64,000 bases of DNA from assembly GCA_016081115.2 (NCBI GenBank), contig JABTTQ020001501.1, forward strand, positions 62,001 through 126,000. Reading direction: 5' to 3'. The notes under the pieces are model-generated. The model was given only the letters and a program-made list of their open reading frames with translations, had not been told where the DNA came from and ran no database searches. Source of the stretch: Rehmannia glutinosa. Taxonomy: Eukaryota > Streptophyta > Magnoliopsida > Lamiales > Orobanchaceae. This document shows, piece by piece, positions 23,099 to 33,470 of this stretch (position 1 is the stretch's first letter; each line of letters starts with the position of its first letter). The position numbers and the translations under genes are program-made.

Positions 23099-23559
23099 TG
23101 TTGGGGGCAAAAACGATATTTGATAATTAATATATAATTCGATTTATATATTGGAATAATATTAATTGCCCAATGGGCTATTAATGGAATAACCGGCTTA
23201 AAGGAGTCCCGGGACTGACCCCACAAGCCAATTTCTCCTCCTATATGACCCACGAGGCCCATCACACATGTATAAAATGCCCTCCCTATTCATTTTTAAG
23301 TTATCTAGCTCATAATTACTCCTACATATTTAATTCAAGATTCAATCACTTGTTTATTTTCTCTCGATCGCCATGCTAACTTGAGCGTCCCTGGGGGGGC
23401 CGGGGCAACCCCATGGACCGCCCTAACGTTTGCTTGTGTGCATGCAAGTTTCCATTAGCAGACTTCCACCTTTGGGAGAATGAGAATCGAAGACTTCCTT
23501 GGAAAAAGAACTTATTCAAACTATAACTTGGAGTGATATGCCCTAAAAAAGTAACATCA
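23099..23559 (+). repeat. Solo LTR with perfect TSD
   Basis: 461 bp beginning TGTTGGGGGCAAAAA and ending AACATCA, flanked by ATTTG on both sides (23094-23098 and 23560-23564). A TATA box (TATAAAATG) lies at 23271. A diverged inverted relative lies at 31620-32090. The clean target duplication with no interior indicates LTR-LTR recombination after insertion. The family is probably Copia-like, but this cannot be proved without the interior. Confidence 0.78.
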
Positions 23560-23638
23560 ATTTGAAATATTATTTGTAAAATGGGATTTTTATTAGAAAT
23601 ATTGGAGATCTAAGCAAAACGTGGAATGATGTGGTAAT

Positions 23639-24773
23639 TGTTGGAATTGAGGTTTGGTAAAATGTGTGTTGACCCGATTTTGACCAAATAATTAAGTGGT
23701 TTCCATTAGTGAAAAATGGAATTAAATTATTTGTAAAAATTCTACTAAGATAGTAGATGAAAATAGCATTTGGAATTTCTCAAAACCAATTAGGGTGAAT
23801 GAGAAATTAATGCTAAAAGTTAGCCACTTAATACAAGTAAATTGTATGGAAAATGGAAAATGTGGGGAAGGAGAAATGCTCCATCCCACATAGGATAAAG
23901 AGGCAAAGTTTGCACACTATATTTATCCCAAGTTGAACTTATGGGTTTGGGCCCTCGAGGCACCCAAGTTTTTAAAGGGGTGAGGACCTACATGCTTGTG
24001 GGTTTGGTCAAAGCACACGCGCGCGCCGCTCACACGGCTCGGCTCGCTCGGCCCGGCCCCGGTCGGGGTCGTGGACTTGGGTTTGGGCTTCAAGGCCCTT
24101 ATTCTTTTTAGACCAAAAACCTTTAAAAATAAATAAATAATTAATTTTTGTAATTAATTAAATGATATACAACCAGGAAGTATTCGCACCGAGCACCAAG
24201 GCGGATGCACGGCCCGCGACGTCGGGTTGTGCGTCGATCGGACTTATTCGCATCGAGCATTGGGGCTAACGCGACCGACCGTGCATTGGGTCGTCGCGTG
24301 AGGCCGTGAATTTTTGTCATTTTGGTTCGCATCCACGCACGATCGTGCGCCAGGTCGTCGTCGATCGAAGTAAAGAACATATCGTCTGTTCATTGAAAAC
24401 CTATCTTTTCCGGCTAAAAGACGTGTTCTTTCCATAGGACACCTGGTGCCTATAATATTCGACCCTGCAGATGAAAACAGATACGAAAAACATCGATAAT
24501 TAACTCATATTGCATTCGAGCATATTGACACACTTTCCATTCAAAGCTTGAAAGTCGAAACACTTAGAGTTCGTTGTGTTTCGGGTTTGCAAAAGTCTTT
24601 GTAAACTCAAAATTGAAATAGTCGTTGTATCTTGGGACGTACGCAAAACCGTTAGCACTTGTATACGGGGCATTTTCATCTTGCAGAGATCGAATCTAAT
24701 TGCCTCGACTAAAGCCTAAACACTCAAACACTTAGCCATTTTCAAACAGAAACCAAATACATTTTTACCAACA
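23639..24773 (+). repeat. 5' LTR of the Copia element
   Basis: 1135 bp against about 1055 bp for its partner. The main difference is a GC-rich stretch at about 24010-24070 (CGCGCGCGCCGC and neighbouring GGCTCGGCTCGC words), which the 3' LTR lacks. The two copies share the ends and most of the body but differ at many positions, so this is an older insertion than the SIRE-like element at 37549. Confidence 0.85.
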
Positions 24774-24834
24774 ATCGCAAGATGAAAATTATTCGTTTCT
24801 ATTGAAGACGATGGCATAAATCTTGTTCACACCA

Positions 24835-25640
24835 ATGGCCGCTACTCCCGCTCACGGGTAAAAGCCGCACAATTTCTCCTCTGCGTCGACTTCAAGAGAT
24901 GGCAAGAAGATCTTTGTTTTACTTAACGACCTTGGGTCATCCCCGATTTCCCGAGAAGGACGATCCCCTCCGCGTTGGCGATGAAGAAATCGACAACAAC
25001 CGAAAAAAAATCGCTATGGGTGCTTGGCATAACAACGATTTTCGGTCAAAACCACGTGTTGAACGGGCAGACGACACCCTCTATAACGCCTATAAGACGT
25101 TCAAAACGCCCAAGGAATTGTGGGATTCTTTGGAGAAGAAGTACAAGATGGAAGATGCGACAAAAAAATTTGTTGTCGGCAAATTTCTCAGTACAAGATG
25201 GTTGACACCAAGATGGTGATCGGCCAAGTTCGGAGATTCAAATCATACTTCACGACTTAGTATGCGAAGGGATGATATTGAATGAATCCTTTCAAGTGCC
25301 GCCGCAATAATCGAGAAATTGCCGCCATTGTGGAAGGATTTCAAGAATTACCTCAAGCATAAACGTAAAGATATGGGGCTTGAGGATCGATTGTTCGGCC
25401 GGATCGAAGAAGACAATCGAAAATCGATGTGAAATCTAGTAAGTCTGGAATGGAGGCCAAGGCCAATCTTTAATCGAGCACTAGCAAGAAACGCAAGCAC
25501 TCCGGGAAAGACAAGGAAAGGATAAAAAGTTAAAGGGTAATTACTACAACTATGGCAAACCGAGCCACATGGCCAAGGATTATATCACCGAAAAAAGGCA
25601 ATCAAGATGGCAACCAACAAGCCAATGTGACGGAGGACAA
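24835..25640 (+). pseudogene. Copia gag, broken
   Basis: Starts at ATG 24835 (MAATPAHG), with an early stop. The body is a typical Copia gag: FYLTTLGHPRF, TFKTPKELWDSLEKKYK and KKFVVGKFL (about 24918-25185). The zinc knuckle near 25537-25590 reads YYNYGKPSHMAKDYI: the three cysteine positions expected of a CCHC knuckle are tyrosine and a glycine is serine, each explicable by G to A. Confidence 0.8.
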
Positions 25641-25689
25641 GTCGGTACCAATCGACATGTCGAGCTCGATCTCACTTTGCCGTTATGTT

Positions 25690-28660
25690 TGAAGCCAATA
25701 TGGTGGATAACCCAAGGGAGTGGTGGATAGATATCGGGGCAACTCGTCACATTTGTGCCGACAGGAGATGTTCTCCTCCTACACTCCGATAAATGGAAGG
25801 AAGCTCTTCATGGGAAATTCTTCGACTTCCAACATCGTGGGGCTTGGGAAGGTTGTGCTCAAGATGACTTAGGAAAGGAGCTTACGCTTGTAGATGTGCC
25901 GCATGTCCCGGACATCCGCAAGAATTTGGTTTCCGATCCTTTGCTTAGTAAAGTGGGTTTGGACTAGTGTTTGAGTCCGACAAGTTTGTAATGACCAAGA
26001 ATGGTCAGTTTCTTTATAAGGGCTACCTTGATAAGGGCCTTTTTAAGATGTCGTAATAACATGTTTTTTCCGCCAAGAGGCGAAGAATAAGAATGTTTAC
26101 TTTTTACTTGTTGGATTGTTCTAATTTATGGCATGATAGATTAGGACACGTAAACTTCAACACAATTAAAAGATTAGTGAATCGGAATTAATACCTACGT
26201 TTAAAACCAATTCACAAGACAAATGAGAAATTTGTGTTGAAGCAAAGTTGGACAAAATACGAGTTTCATTGAAGAGAAGTACCAAACCACTCGAGTTAAT
26301 TCATACGGATGTGTGTGATTTAAAACTTGTGCAAACTCGAGGTGGGAAAAAGTACTTCATAACGTTTATAGACGATTGCACAAGATATTGCTACGTGTAT
26401 CTTTTGAAAAGTAAAGATGAAGCTTTAGTAGCTTTTAAGACTTATAAGAATGAAGTTGAAAATCAGCTTAATTTGAAAATTAAGATGATTCAAGTGATAG
26501 AGGCGGAGAGTATGTTGCTCGTTTGAAGAATTTTGCTCGGAAGCAAGTATAATTCATCAAACGACGCACATTACTCACCTCAATCAAATGGAGTTGCGAA
26601 CTCAAAATCGTACTCTTAAGGAGATGATGAATGCAATGTTGTTAAGTTCTCACTTACCCCAAAACTTGTGGGGGAAGCTATACTTTCGCAAACTATATTC
26701 TCAATAAGATCCCACACAAAGGTAAAAATGAAACTCCATATGAGTTATGGAAGGGACGTAAACCGTCATATAAATACCTTAAAGTGTGGGGGTGTTTGGC
26801 TAAAGTTGAAGTACTAAGCAAAACAAGTTAGAATCGGTCCAAGATGATCGATTGTGCTTTGATTGGATATGCTAACAATAGTAGTGCATATCGCTTTTTA
26901 GTGTACAAGTCGTGCAATTCGATATAAATGAAGATATGATTATTGAATCAAGGAATGTTGTATTCTTCGAGAATATCTTTCCGAACAAAGAACGGAAAGA
27001 AGAAAGTTCGAGTAAACGAACTTATGAAAGCGCAAGGTTACCTCAAAGTGATGATAAAGAGGAACCAAGAGACATTAAAAAGGACAAAAGTAGCTAAGTC
27101 TTTTGGTCCTAATTTTCTAACTTATATGTTAGAAAACGAACCCTTAACTATTCAAGAAGCATTGTCTAGTCTAGAAGCTCATCTCGGAAAGAATATATCA
27201 ATAATGAGATAGATTCCATCATGCATAATCACACTTGGGAGTTGGTTGATCTCCCACCGGTTGCAAACCTTTGGGAAGCAAGTGGATCCTTAAAAAGAAG
27301 TATAAAGTAGATGGATCTATTGACAAGTACAAAGCCCGTTTGGTAGCTAAAGGGTTTAGACAAAAGGAGGATATGACTTTTTCGATGCATATTTTCTGTT
27401 ATGAGGTTTACATCCATTCGTGTTCTCATTGCTTTTGCAGCTTTGCATAACCTTGAGATACATCAAATGGACGTTAGACTGCCTTCTTGAATGGTGAGGT
27501 TGAAGAGGAGATTTATATGGAACAACCCGAGGGGTACGTTGCACCTCGGCCAAGAGCGAAAGGTGTGTAAACTTGTTAAGTCACTTTATGGACTAAAACA
27601 AGACCTAAGCAATAGATGAAAAGTTTGACTCGACTATGAAGTCAAATGGTTTCAAGATCAATAAATGTGACAAGTGTGTCTACATTAAAGGTACTCTGAG
27701 ATGATTATGTCATAGAATGCCTTTATATAGATGATATGTGGATTATGGGTAGTAGTCATGATTCAATCATGAATACTAAGAACATGTTAAAGAAGAACTT
27801 TGACATGAAAGATATGGGAGTATTTGATGTTATATTAGGGATTAAGATCTCTAGAACTTCGGATGGAATTGTCTTGTCACAATCCCATTATGTCGAAAGC
27901 ATACTTAGAAAGTTTAATGCTTTTGATAGTCCTTCGGCTAAGACACACTGTAGATCTAAGTCTACACTTGGCCAAGAATAGAGGCAAACCAGTTTTTCGG
28001 CTAGAATATGCAAGGGTAATTGGCGGTCGATGTACTTAACGAATTGTACATGTCCGGACATTGCATATCGTGAGTAAGCTAAGTAGGTTCACAAGTAACC
28101 CGTGCACGGATTCATCGAAAGCCGTGACAAGGGTACTTAGATATTTAAAGTAACCATGAACTATGGAATATTTTATACGAGATATCCAACAAGTATTAGA
28201 AGGATCTTTGTGAAGCCAATGGATATCGACACAAAAGACTCCAAGTCCACGAGTGGATATGTTTTCATAATAGGTGGAGGAGCGGTGTCGTGGAAGTCTT
28301 CTAAGCAACGTGCATAGCTCGATCCACTATGGAATTCGAGTTCATTGCTTTAAATAAAACTGGAGAAGAAGCGGAATGGCTTAGAAACTTCTTAGAGAAT
28401 ATTCCTTGTTGGAATAAACTGTACTTTCTGTGATGATACATTGTGATAGTCAATCAATAATTGGAAGGGCACAAAGTAGTATGTATAATGGTAAGTCACA
28501 GACATATACGTCGGGCATAATACCATTAGACAGTTGATTTCGAATGGGGTTATTTTGGTTGACTACGTGAAGTCAAAGGAAAACCTTGGATCCGCTTACA
28601 AAAGGCTTAAATCGAGATCAACTGTATAAACTGTTAAGAGGAATGGGTTTAAAATCCACA
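25690..28660 (+). pseudogene. Copia pol, broken
   Basis: Protease remnant WWIDIGATRHICAD at about 25722-25765. GAG-pre-integrase LWHDRLGHVNFNT at about 26127-26165. Integrase start LELIHTDVCDLK and YFITFIDDCTRYCYVYLL at about 26292-26405. Reverse transcriptase KYKARLVAKGFRQ at about 27328-27365, and a catalytic YIDDM segment followed by DMKDMGVFDVILGIKI at about 27725-27850. RNase H region around 28030-28330 (GGGAVSWKSSKQ at about 28274-28309). Multiple frameshifts and stops; no intact polyprotein. Confidence 0.83.
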
Positions 28661-28943
28661 ACTTAAAGAATGTTCATAGTGGTAACCCGACCTTGTGAAT
28701 TGGAGATCCTAAGACCTTGGTTCAATGGGACAACTAAGTTATGAATGTTCACCTGAACACTTGGAAAATGTGTTTAGCTCATTCTCGAAACATCCAAGTG
28801 AATGAAAACCTGTTGAATGTGGTGAGGTTAAGTTTAAGACATATAATGATTCCTATACCGAAAGGTGGAGTATGGCGAATACTCTTCAATAGGAGATCAC
28901 CTATATAAGCGAGAAGTAATGGCCGCTTCAAAGAAACGCTTAT

Positions 28944-29809
28944 CAGAACGGCCCGCCTTCCGGATCGACGATCGCCCCCACAAACCAACACAAGTCTTTC
29001 CAGCGCTTTGTCCTCACTCACGCGCACTCGAGAGCGATTTCCCAGGGGTCACCCATCCCATAATTACTCCAGGGCCAAGACGCTTAACTTCGAGTTTTTA
29101 TGAGATGAGCACGAGAAAAGAAGATGCATCTTGTTGATATGAGTAGTACTATCAAATCTTTTAAGCTCTCCTCAATGTATAGTCTATACATACACGATCT
29201 CGAGAATCTCCTCTTTTTCGTGTGTGGGATCGGTTCATTCATGTCCTCCTCCGCCTTTAAGCTTTGCCAGAGAGCGACTCCTTGTCCGTGCGCTTCTTGA
29301 ACCGGCGATCACTTCCCGTCCTCTTCGGCCCCGTCACAAGCCCACCGAACTTCCACTTGGTTCATCCGCGAACCACACCTTACTAGGAGAGGTCCCGCTA
29401 TGATACCATCTCAGAACGCCCGCCTTCCGGATCGACGATGTCCCCACAAACCAACACAAGTCTTTTCCGCGCTTTGTCCTCACTCACGCCGCACTCGAGA
29501 GCAAGACTTCCCGGGGGGTCACCCATCCCATAATTACTCCGGGCCAAGCACGCTTAACTTTGGAGTTTTTATGAGATGAGCACGAAGAAAAAAAGATGCA
29601 TCTTGTTGATGAGTAGTACCTATCAAATCTTTTAAGCTCTCCTCAATCGTATAATCCCATACCTACACGATCTCGAGAATCTCCTTTTTTTCGTGTGTGG
29701 GATCGGTTCATTCATGTCCCCCTCCGCCTAGAAGCTTTGCCAGAGCCGCTCCTTGTCCGTGCCTTCTTGCACGGCGATCACTCCCGCCCTCTTTGCCCCG
29801 GGCGTCACA
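28944..29809 (-). mobile_element. Cassandra TRIM carrying 5S rRNA-like sequence in its LTRs
   Basis: An 866-bp terminal-repeat retrotransposon in miniature, read on the minus strand, with target duplication CTTAT (28939-28943 and 29810-29814). LTRs are 28944-29338 and 29412-29809. The 73-bp interior has a Met-tRNA primer site (TGGTATCATAGC on the minus strand, about 29411-29400) and a purine-rich tract before the other LTR. There is no coding capacity, as expected. Each LTR holds a segment related to plant 5S rRNA (about 29030-29115 and 29500-29590), including on the minus strand TTAAGCGTGCTTGGCC and TGGGATGGGTGACC. 5S-bearing LTRs define Cassandra. It is inserted in the 3' untranslated region of the Copia element. 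Confidence 0.88.
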
Positions 29810-30062
29810 CTTATGAATCTAAGATATGGTCCAGGGTGAAATAGACACAACGTGAGAACAACAAGTCTTTAGAGTTGTTATTGTGTAAAGTACTATTGTC
29901 TCGGTTTACACAAACGGCCGAGTAGTTCAAATATCGCGTCACTAAGTAGCTAGTAAATCCGATAGTATTTTACTAAGGAAGGTTCAAAGCCGGAAGCTAC
30001 CTATCCCGACTTTCAAGCGAATCTACATACACGCATGCATTAATTTCATTCATATGGGGGAT

Positions 30063-31117
30063 TGTTGGAATTGAGGTTTTGTAAAATGGGTGTTGACGAT
30101 TTTGACCAAATAATTAAGTGGTTTCCATTAGTGCAAAATGGAATTAAATTTTTGTAAAAATTCTACTAAGAGAGTAGATGAGAATAGCATTTGGAATTTC
30201 TCAAAACCAGTCAGGTGAATGAGAAATTAATCTTTAGAAGTTAGCCATTTAATACAAGTAAATGGTATGGAAAATGGAAAATGTGGGGAAGGAGAAATGC
30301 TCCATCCCACAGGGAAAAGAGAGGAAAGTTTGCACACTACATTTATCCCAAGTTGTATTTATGGGTTTGGGCCCTGGGGGCACCCACGTTTTTAAAGGGG
30401 TGAGGACCTACATGGTCGTGGGCCGAGCCTGGGCTTGGGCTTCAAGGCCCTTATTCTTTTGGACCAAAAACCTTTAAAAATATATACTTAATTAATTTTT
30501 GTAATTAATTAAAGGATTTACAATCAGGAAGTGTTCGCACCGAAAGCACGGATGGGACGACGGCCAGCGCGTCGGATCATGCTTGATCGGACTGTTCGCA
30601 TCGAGCGTGGGCCGAGCCGTAGCGTCGCGTTGGGTCGTCGTCGGCCGTATCTTTGTCATTTTGGTTCGCATCCACGACGGGCGGCGCACGGGTCGTGCAT
30701 CGATGCGAAGTGAAGAATAGATACGTCTGTTCATTGAAAACCTGTCTTTTCGAGCCAAAAGACGTGTTCTTTCCGCACGGGCACCTGGTGCCTATAATAT
30801 TCAACCCCGCAGATGAAAACATATACGAAAAATATCGGATAATTAACCGATCATATTGCATTCGAGCATATTGACATACTTTCCATTAAAAGCTTGAAAA
30901 GACAAACTCTTAGAGTTATTTGTGTTTCGGGTTTGCAAATCTTGTAAACTCGAAACCGAAATAGTCATTGTATCTTGGGACGTCACGAACAGTTAGCACT
31001 TGTATACGGGCGTTTTCGTCTTGCGGAGATCGAATCTAATTTAGGCCTCGACTAAAGCCTAAACACTCAAATATTTAGCCATTTCCGAAATGGAAACCAG
31101 ATACATTTTTACCAACA
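30063..31117 (+). repeat. 3' LTR of the Copia element
   Basis: Begins TGTTGGAATTGAGG directly after the polypurine tract and ends CCAACA. Aligns over its length with 23639-24773, but lacks the GC-rich block near 24010-24070 and differs at many sites. Confidence 0.85.
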
Positions 31118-31619
31118 TTATTACTTTCTTCTTCGGGTTTCTAAGGTGGATGTCAACAATTGAGCTAGTCCGTGACACAACAAGTTATTAGGGCATTGGA
31201 GTTGTCTCGACTAGAACCTCCAACACGATCGATCGAGAGGCGTACAATAATTGGAATGTATGAGACTAGATAGTTAGAATGAATTTCATACCTTAAAAAT
31301 AAGGTTTCAAGATGATGAACTTAAAGTACTTATAATTTTATAGCGTTCAAAAATTGAGTTGTTATTTCGTGTCACACGGTTTATGGAGCACGTAGGCCCA
31401 ACACCATAGAATCACCTACTTGGATATTTTATTATAAGTGTTTGGGCCACAATTATTTGGGCCTTTATTATAATAATTGGGTTGAGCCATCAGGAAATAC
31501 ATAAAATATAGATATCAAAAGGTTATTGTAATAAATTTGTTCAGTTACTTTTTTTTTTTTTAATTTGTTCAGTTACTTATGCATGAAAAAAATAGTTCAT
31601 CTGAAAATAACTTCATTGG
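31118..31619. other. Unassigned intergenic DNA
   Basis: About 500 bp with no recognisable gene or element. A 16-bp AATTTGTTCAGTTACT is doubled around a T run (31535-31577). Confidence 0.5.
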
Positions 31620-32090
31620 TGATGTTTTTAAGGGCTAATCACTCCAAGTTAGGGTTTGAATAAGTCAAGTCCTTTTCTCCCCAAGCGGCAAGTCTTCTTA
31701 ATCTTTTTATCCCAAAGCTAGAAGTCTTACACGGGAACTTGCATGGACATACACAAACGTTAGATAGGTCCGGGGATTGCCCAAGGAGGCCCCTCCGACA
31801 CTCAAGTAAGACGGTGTACGAGAGAAAAAAATAAGACGAGTAAATGAATATTGAATATGAGATTCAGAAATTATGAGTCACACACTTATAAATGAAGATG
31901 AGAGACCTTTATATACATGAGTATTGGGCCTCAAGTGGGGCGTGTAGGAGAAAGTGGCGGGTGAGCGACCCGCACCCTTTGAGCGGGTTATTCCATTGTA
32001 GCCCATTGATGATTGGGCTATTAATAAGATTAATCCAATATATAAATTGAATTATATATTAATCATAAAAGGATATTTTTGCCCCCCACA
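31620..32090 (-). repeat. LTR fragment, inverted relative of the solo LTR at 23099
   Basis: On the minus strand it begins TGTGGGGGGCAAAAATATCC and ends near AACATCA, and follows the 23099-23559 LTR throughout, including the TATA region (TATATAAAGG) and the GGGGCC block. The flanking 5-mers ATTGG and AGTTG do not match, so it may be truncated or rearranged. Orientation is opposite to the solo LTR. Confidence 0.65.
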
Positions 32091-32294
32091 AGTTGATTTA
32101 GCATTATTATTTATTTTAATCTAGTTACATTTATTTATGTCAGAAAAAATTGCCTAAGGACTTTTACTTAAGTCATTCACTTTGTTTTAAAACTCATGCA
32201 CGTGGAAAACTAACATGGTTTTATATTGAGAAGGTCTCCTATAGGACCATCTTACAGATTTCTAATCCTTGAGATGAATCATCTGACCCAGATC

Positions 32295-32401
32295 CATCCT
32301 ACTTGGCGGATCCATACTATATTCTCAACTAAAAAATAAAAATAGAAATACCTGGAGCAGGCGAGCATCCTACTTGGCGGATCCATACTATATTCTCAAC
32401 T
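32295..32401 (+). repeat. Perfect 36-bp direct repeat
   Basis: Positions 32295-32330 recur exactly at 32366-32401, separated by 35 bp. The unit contains CCTACTTGGCGGATCC. It is more GC-rich than its surroundings. No function is evident; it could be a recent local duplication. Confidence 0.85.
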
Positions 32402-32854
32402 TCGCCATAATTCTCGATTTCTCTCACTTTGTCTCTAAAAAAAGCATTAATAGGTGAAAATTTTAAGTTCTCCATTGATATAGCTGACCCAAGTTTCGAT
32501 AAAAATATTAAGATTGTAGCCCGCAATGTGCTTGATGATTTGACTATGTGAAAGAATGAGTATAAGAATTATTGCAACTCCTATATTGATACAATATTTG
32601 AAAAAATATTACTTATAGTCCACATAATACTGACTTCGTAATGTTCATCCGAGATCAAAACAATACATTGATGAAAGAATGTAAAAATTTGGGTACATTG
32701 GTTTGTGTGTCTAGTGATGAAGATGATATACAAATCATTGAAAGTAATATAAATAACTTATCCAAATTAAATTTCTATTTTCTTATGTTTTTATGAAATG
32801 AATATGTACAACAATGAACTTGTTCTAGGTGAATCAATCAGTTTAGTGGCCATT

Positions 32855-33470
32855 ACAGAACATAATACAATAACAATAGTGAAGGTATTATATTTTATTG
32901 CAAAAAGTATCACTTTCACTATAAAAGTATTACTTTTGATAATATGTAATTTTTAGTTTAAATTCTTGAATAAAATACAATAACAATAGTGAAAGGTATT
33001 ACATTTTACCGCAAAAATATCATCAACTTTCAAAGAAAAAATTACCTTTGATAATATGTCTTTTTTTTTTTTTTTTTTTTAGTTTAAATGACTAAAAAAC
33101 ATAATACAATAGCAACAACTAAAAAGTATTGCATTTTCTTGCAAAAGTATCAATTTCCACCTTAGGAAAAGTACTACCTTTGAATAATATGCCATTTTTT
33201 TAGTTTAAATTATTGAGAACACTATGAATACAATATAAATAAATTATCCGAATTAAATCACTTTGCCTTCAAGCATTTTTATTATACTTATTGGTTTATA
33301 TATACAACAATGAACTTGTGTTAGATAAACTAGTCGCTAGGTGGGTATTCTTGAACAAAATACAATAGCAACAAGATTAGAGGTATTACATTTCTTGAAA
33401 ATGTATCATGTTTTACCAAAAAAGCATTACTTTTGATAGTAAGTTATTTTTCTGGTTCAAATTATTGCGA
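32855..33470 (+). repeat. Imperfect tandem repeat of about 120 bp, four copies
   Basis: Copies start near 32860, 32971, 33098 and 33355. Each runs from AATACAATA(A/G)CAA through a GTATTAC/GCATTTT stretch and TTGCAAAAGTATCA to ACTTTTGATAATATG and TTTAGTTTAAAT. The third and fourth are separated by about 140 bp of unrelated sequence. Strongly AT-rich and diverged. Confidence 0.6.

Larger units (their letters stand above)
23639..31117 (+). mobile_element. Ty1/Copia element with nested Cassandra
   Basis: LTRs 23639-24773 and 30063-31117 begin TGTTGGAATTGAGG and end TTTTTACCAACA. A polypurine tract (ATATGGGGGAT) directly precedes the 3' LTR. In order: gag, protease, GAG-pre-integrase, integrase, reverse transcriptase, RNase H, so integrase precedes RT as in Copia. 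The coding region is degenerate. The 3' untranslated region is split by a Cassandra TRIM at 28944-29809. No standard tRNA primer site follows the 5' LTR, and the flanking 5-mers (GTAAT and TTATT) do not match, so an edge may be altered. Confidence 0.88.

Noticed and set aside
29030..29115. 5S rRNA gene
   Set aside because: The similarity is partial and diverged, lies inside both LTRs of a Cassandra element, and is read opposite to the window strand; it is an element component, not a working rRNA gene.
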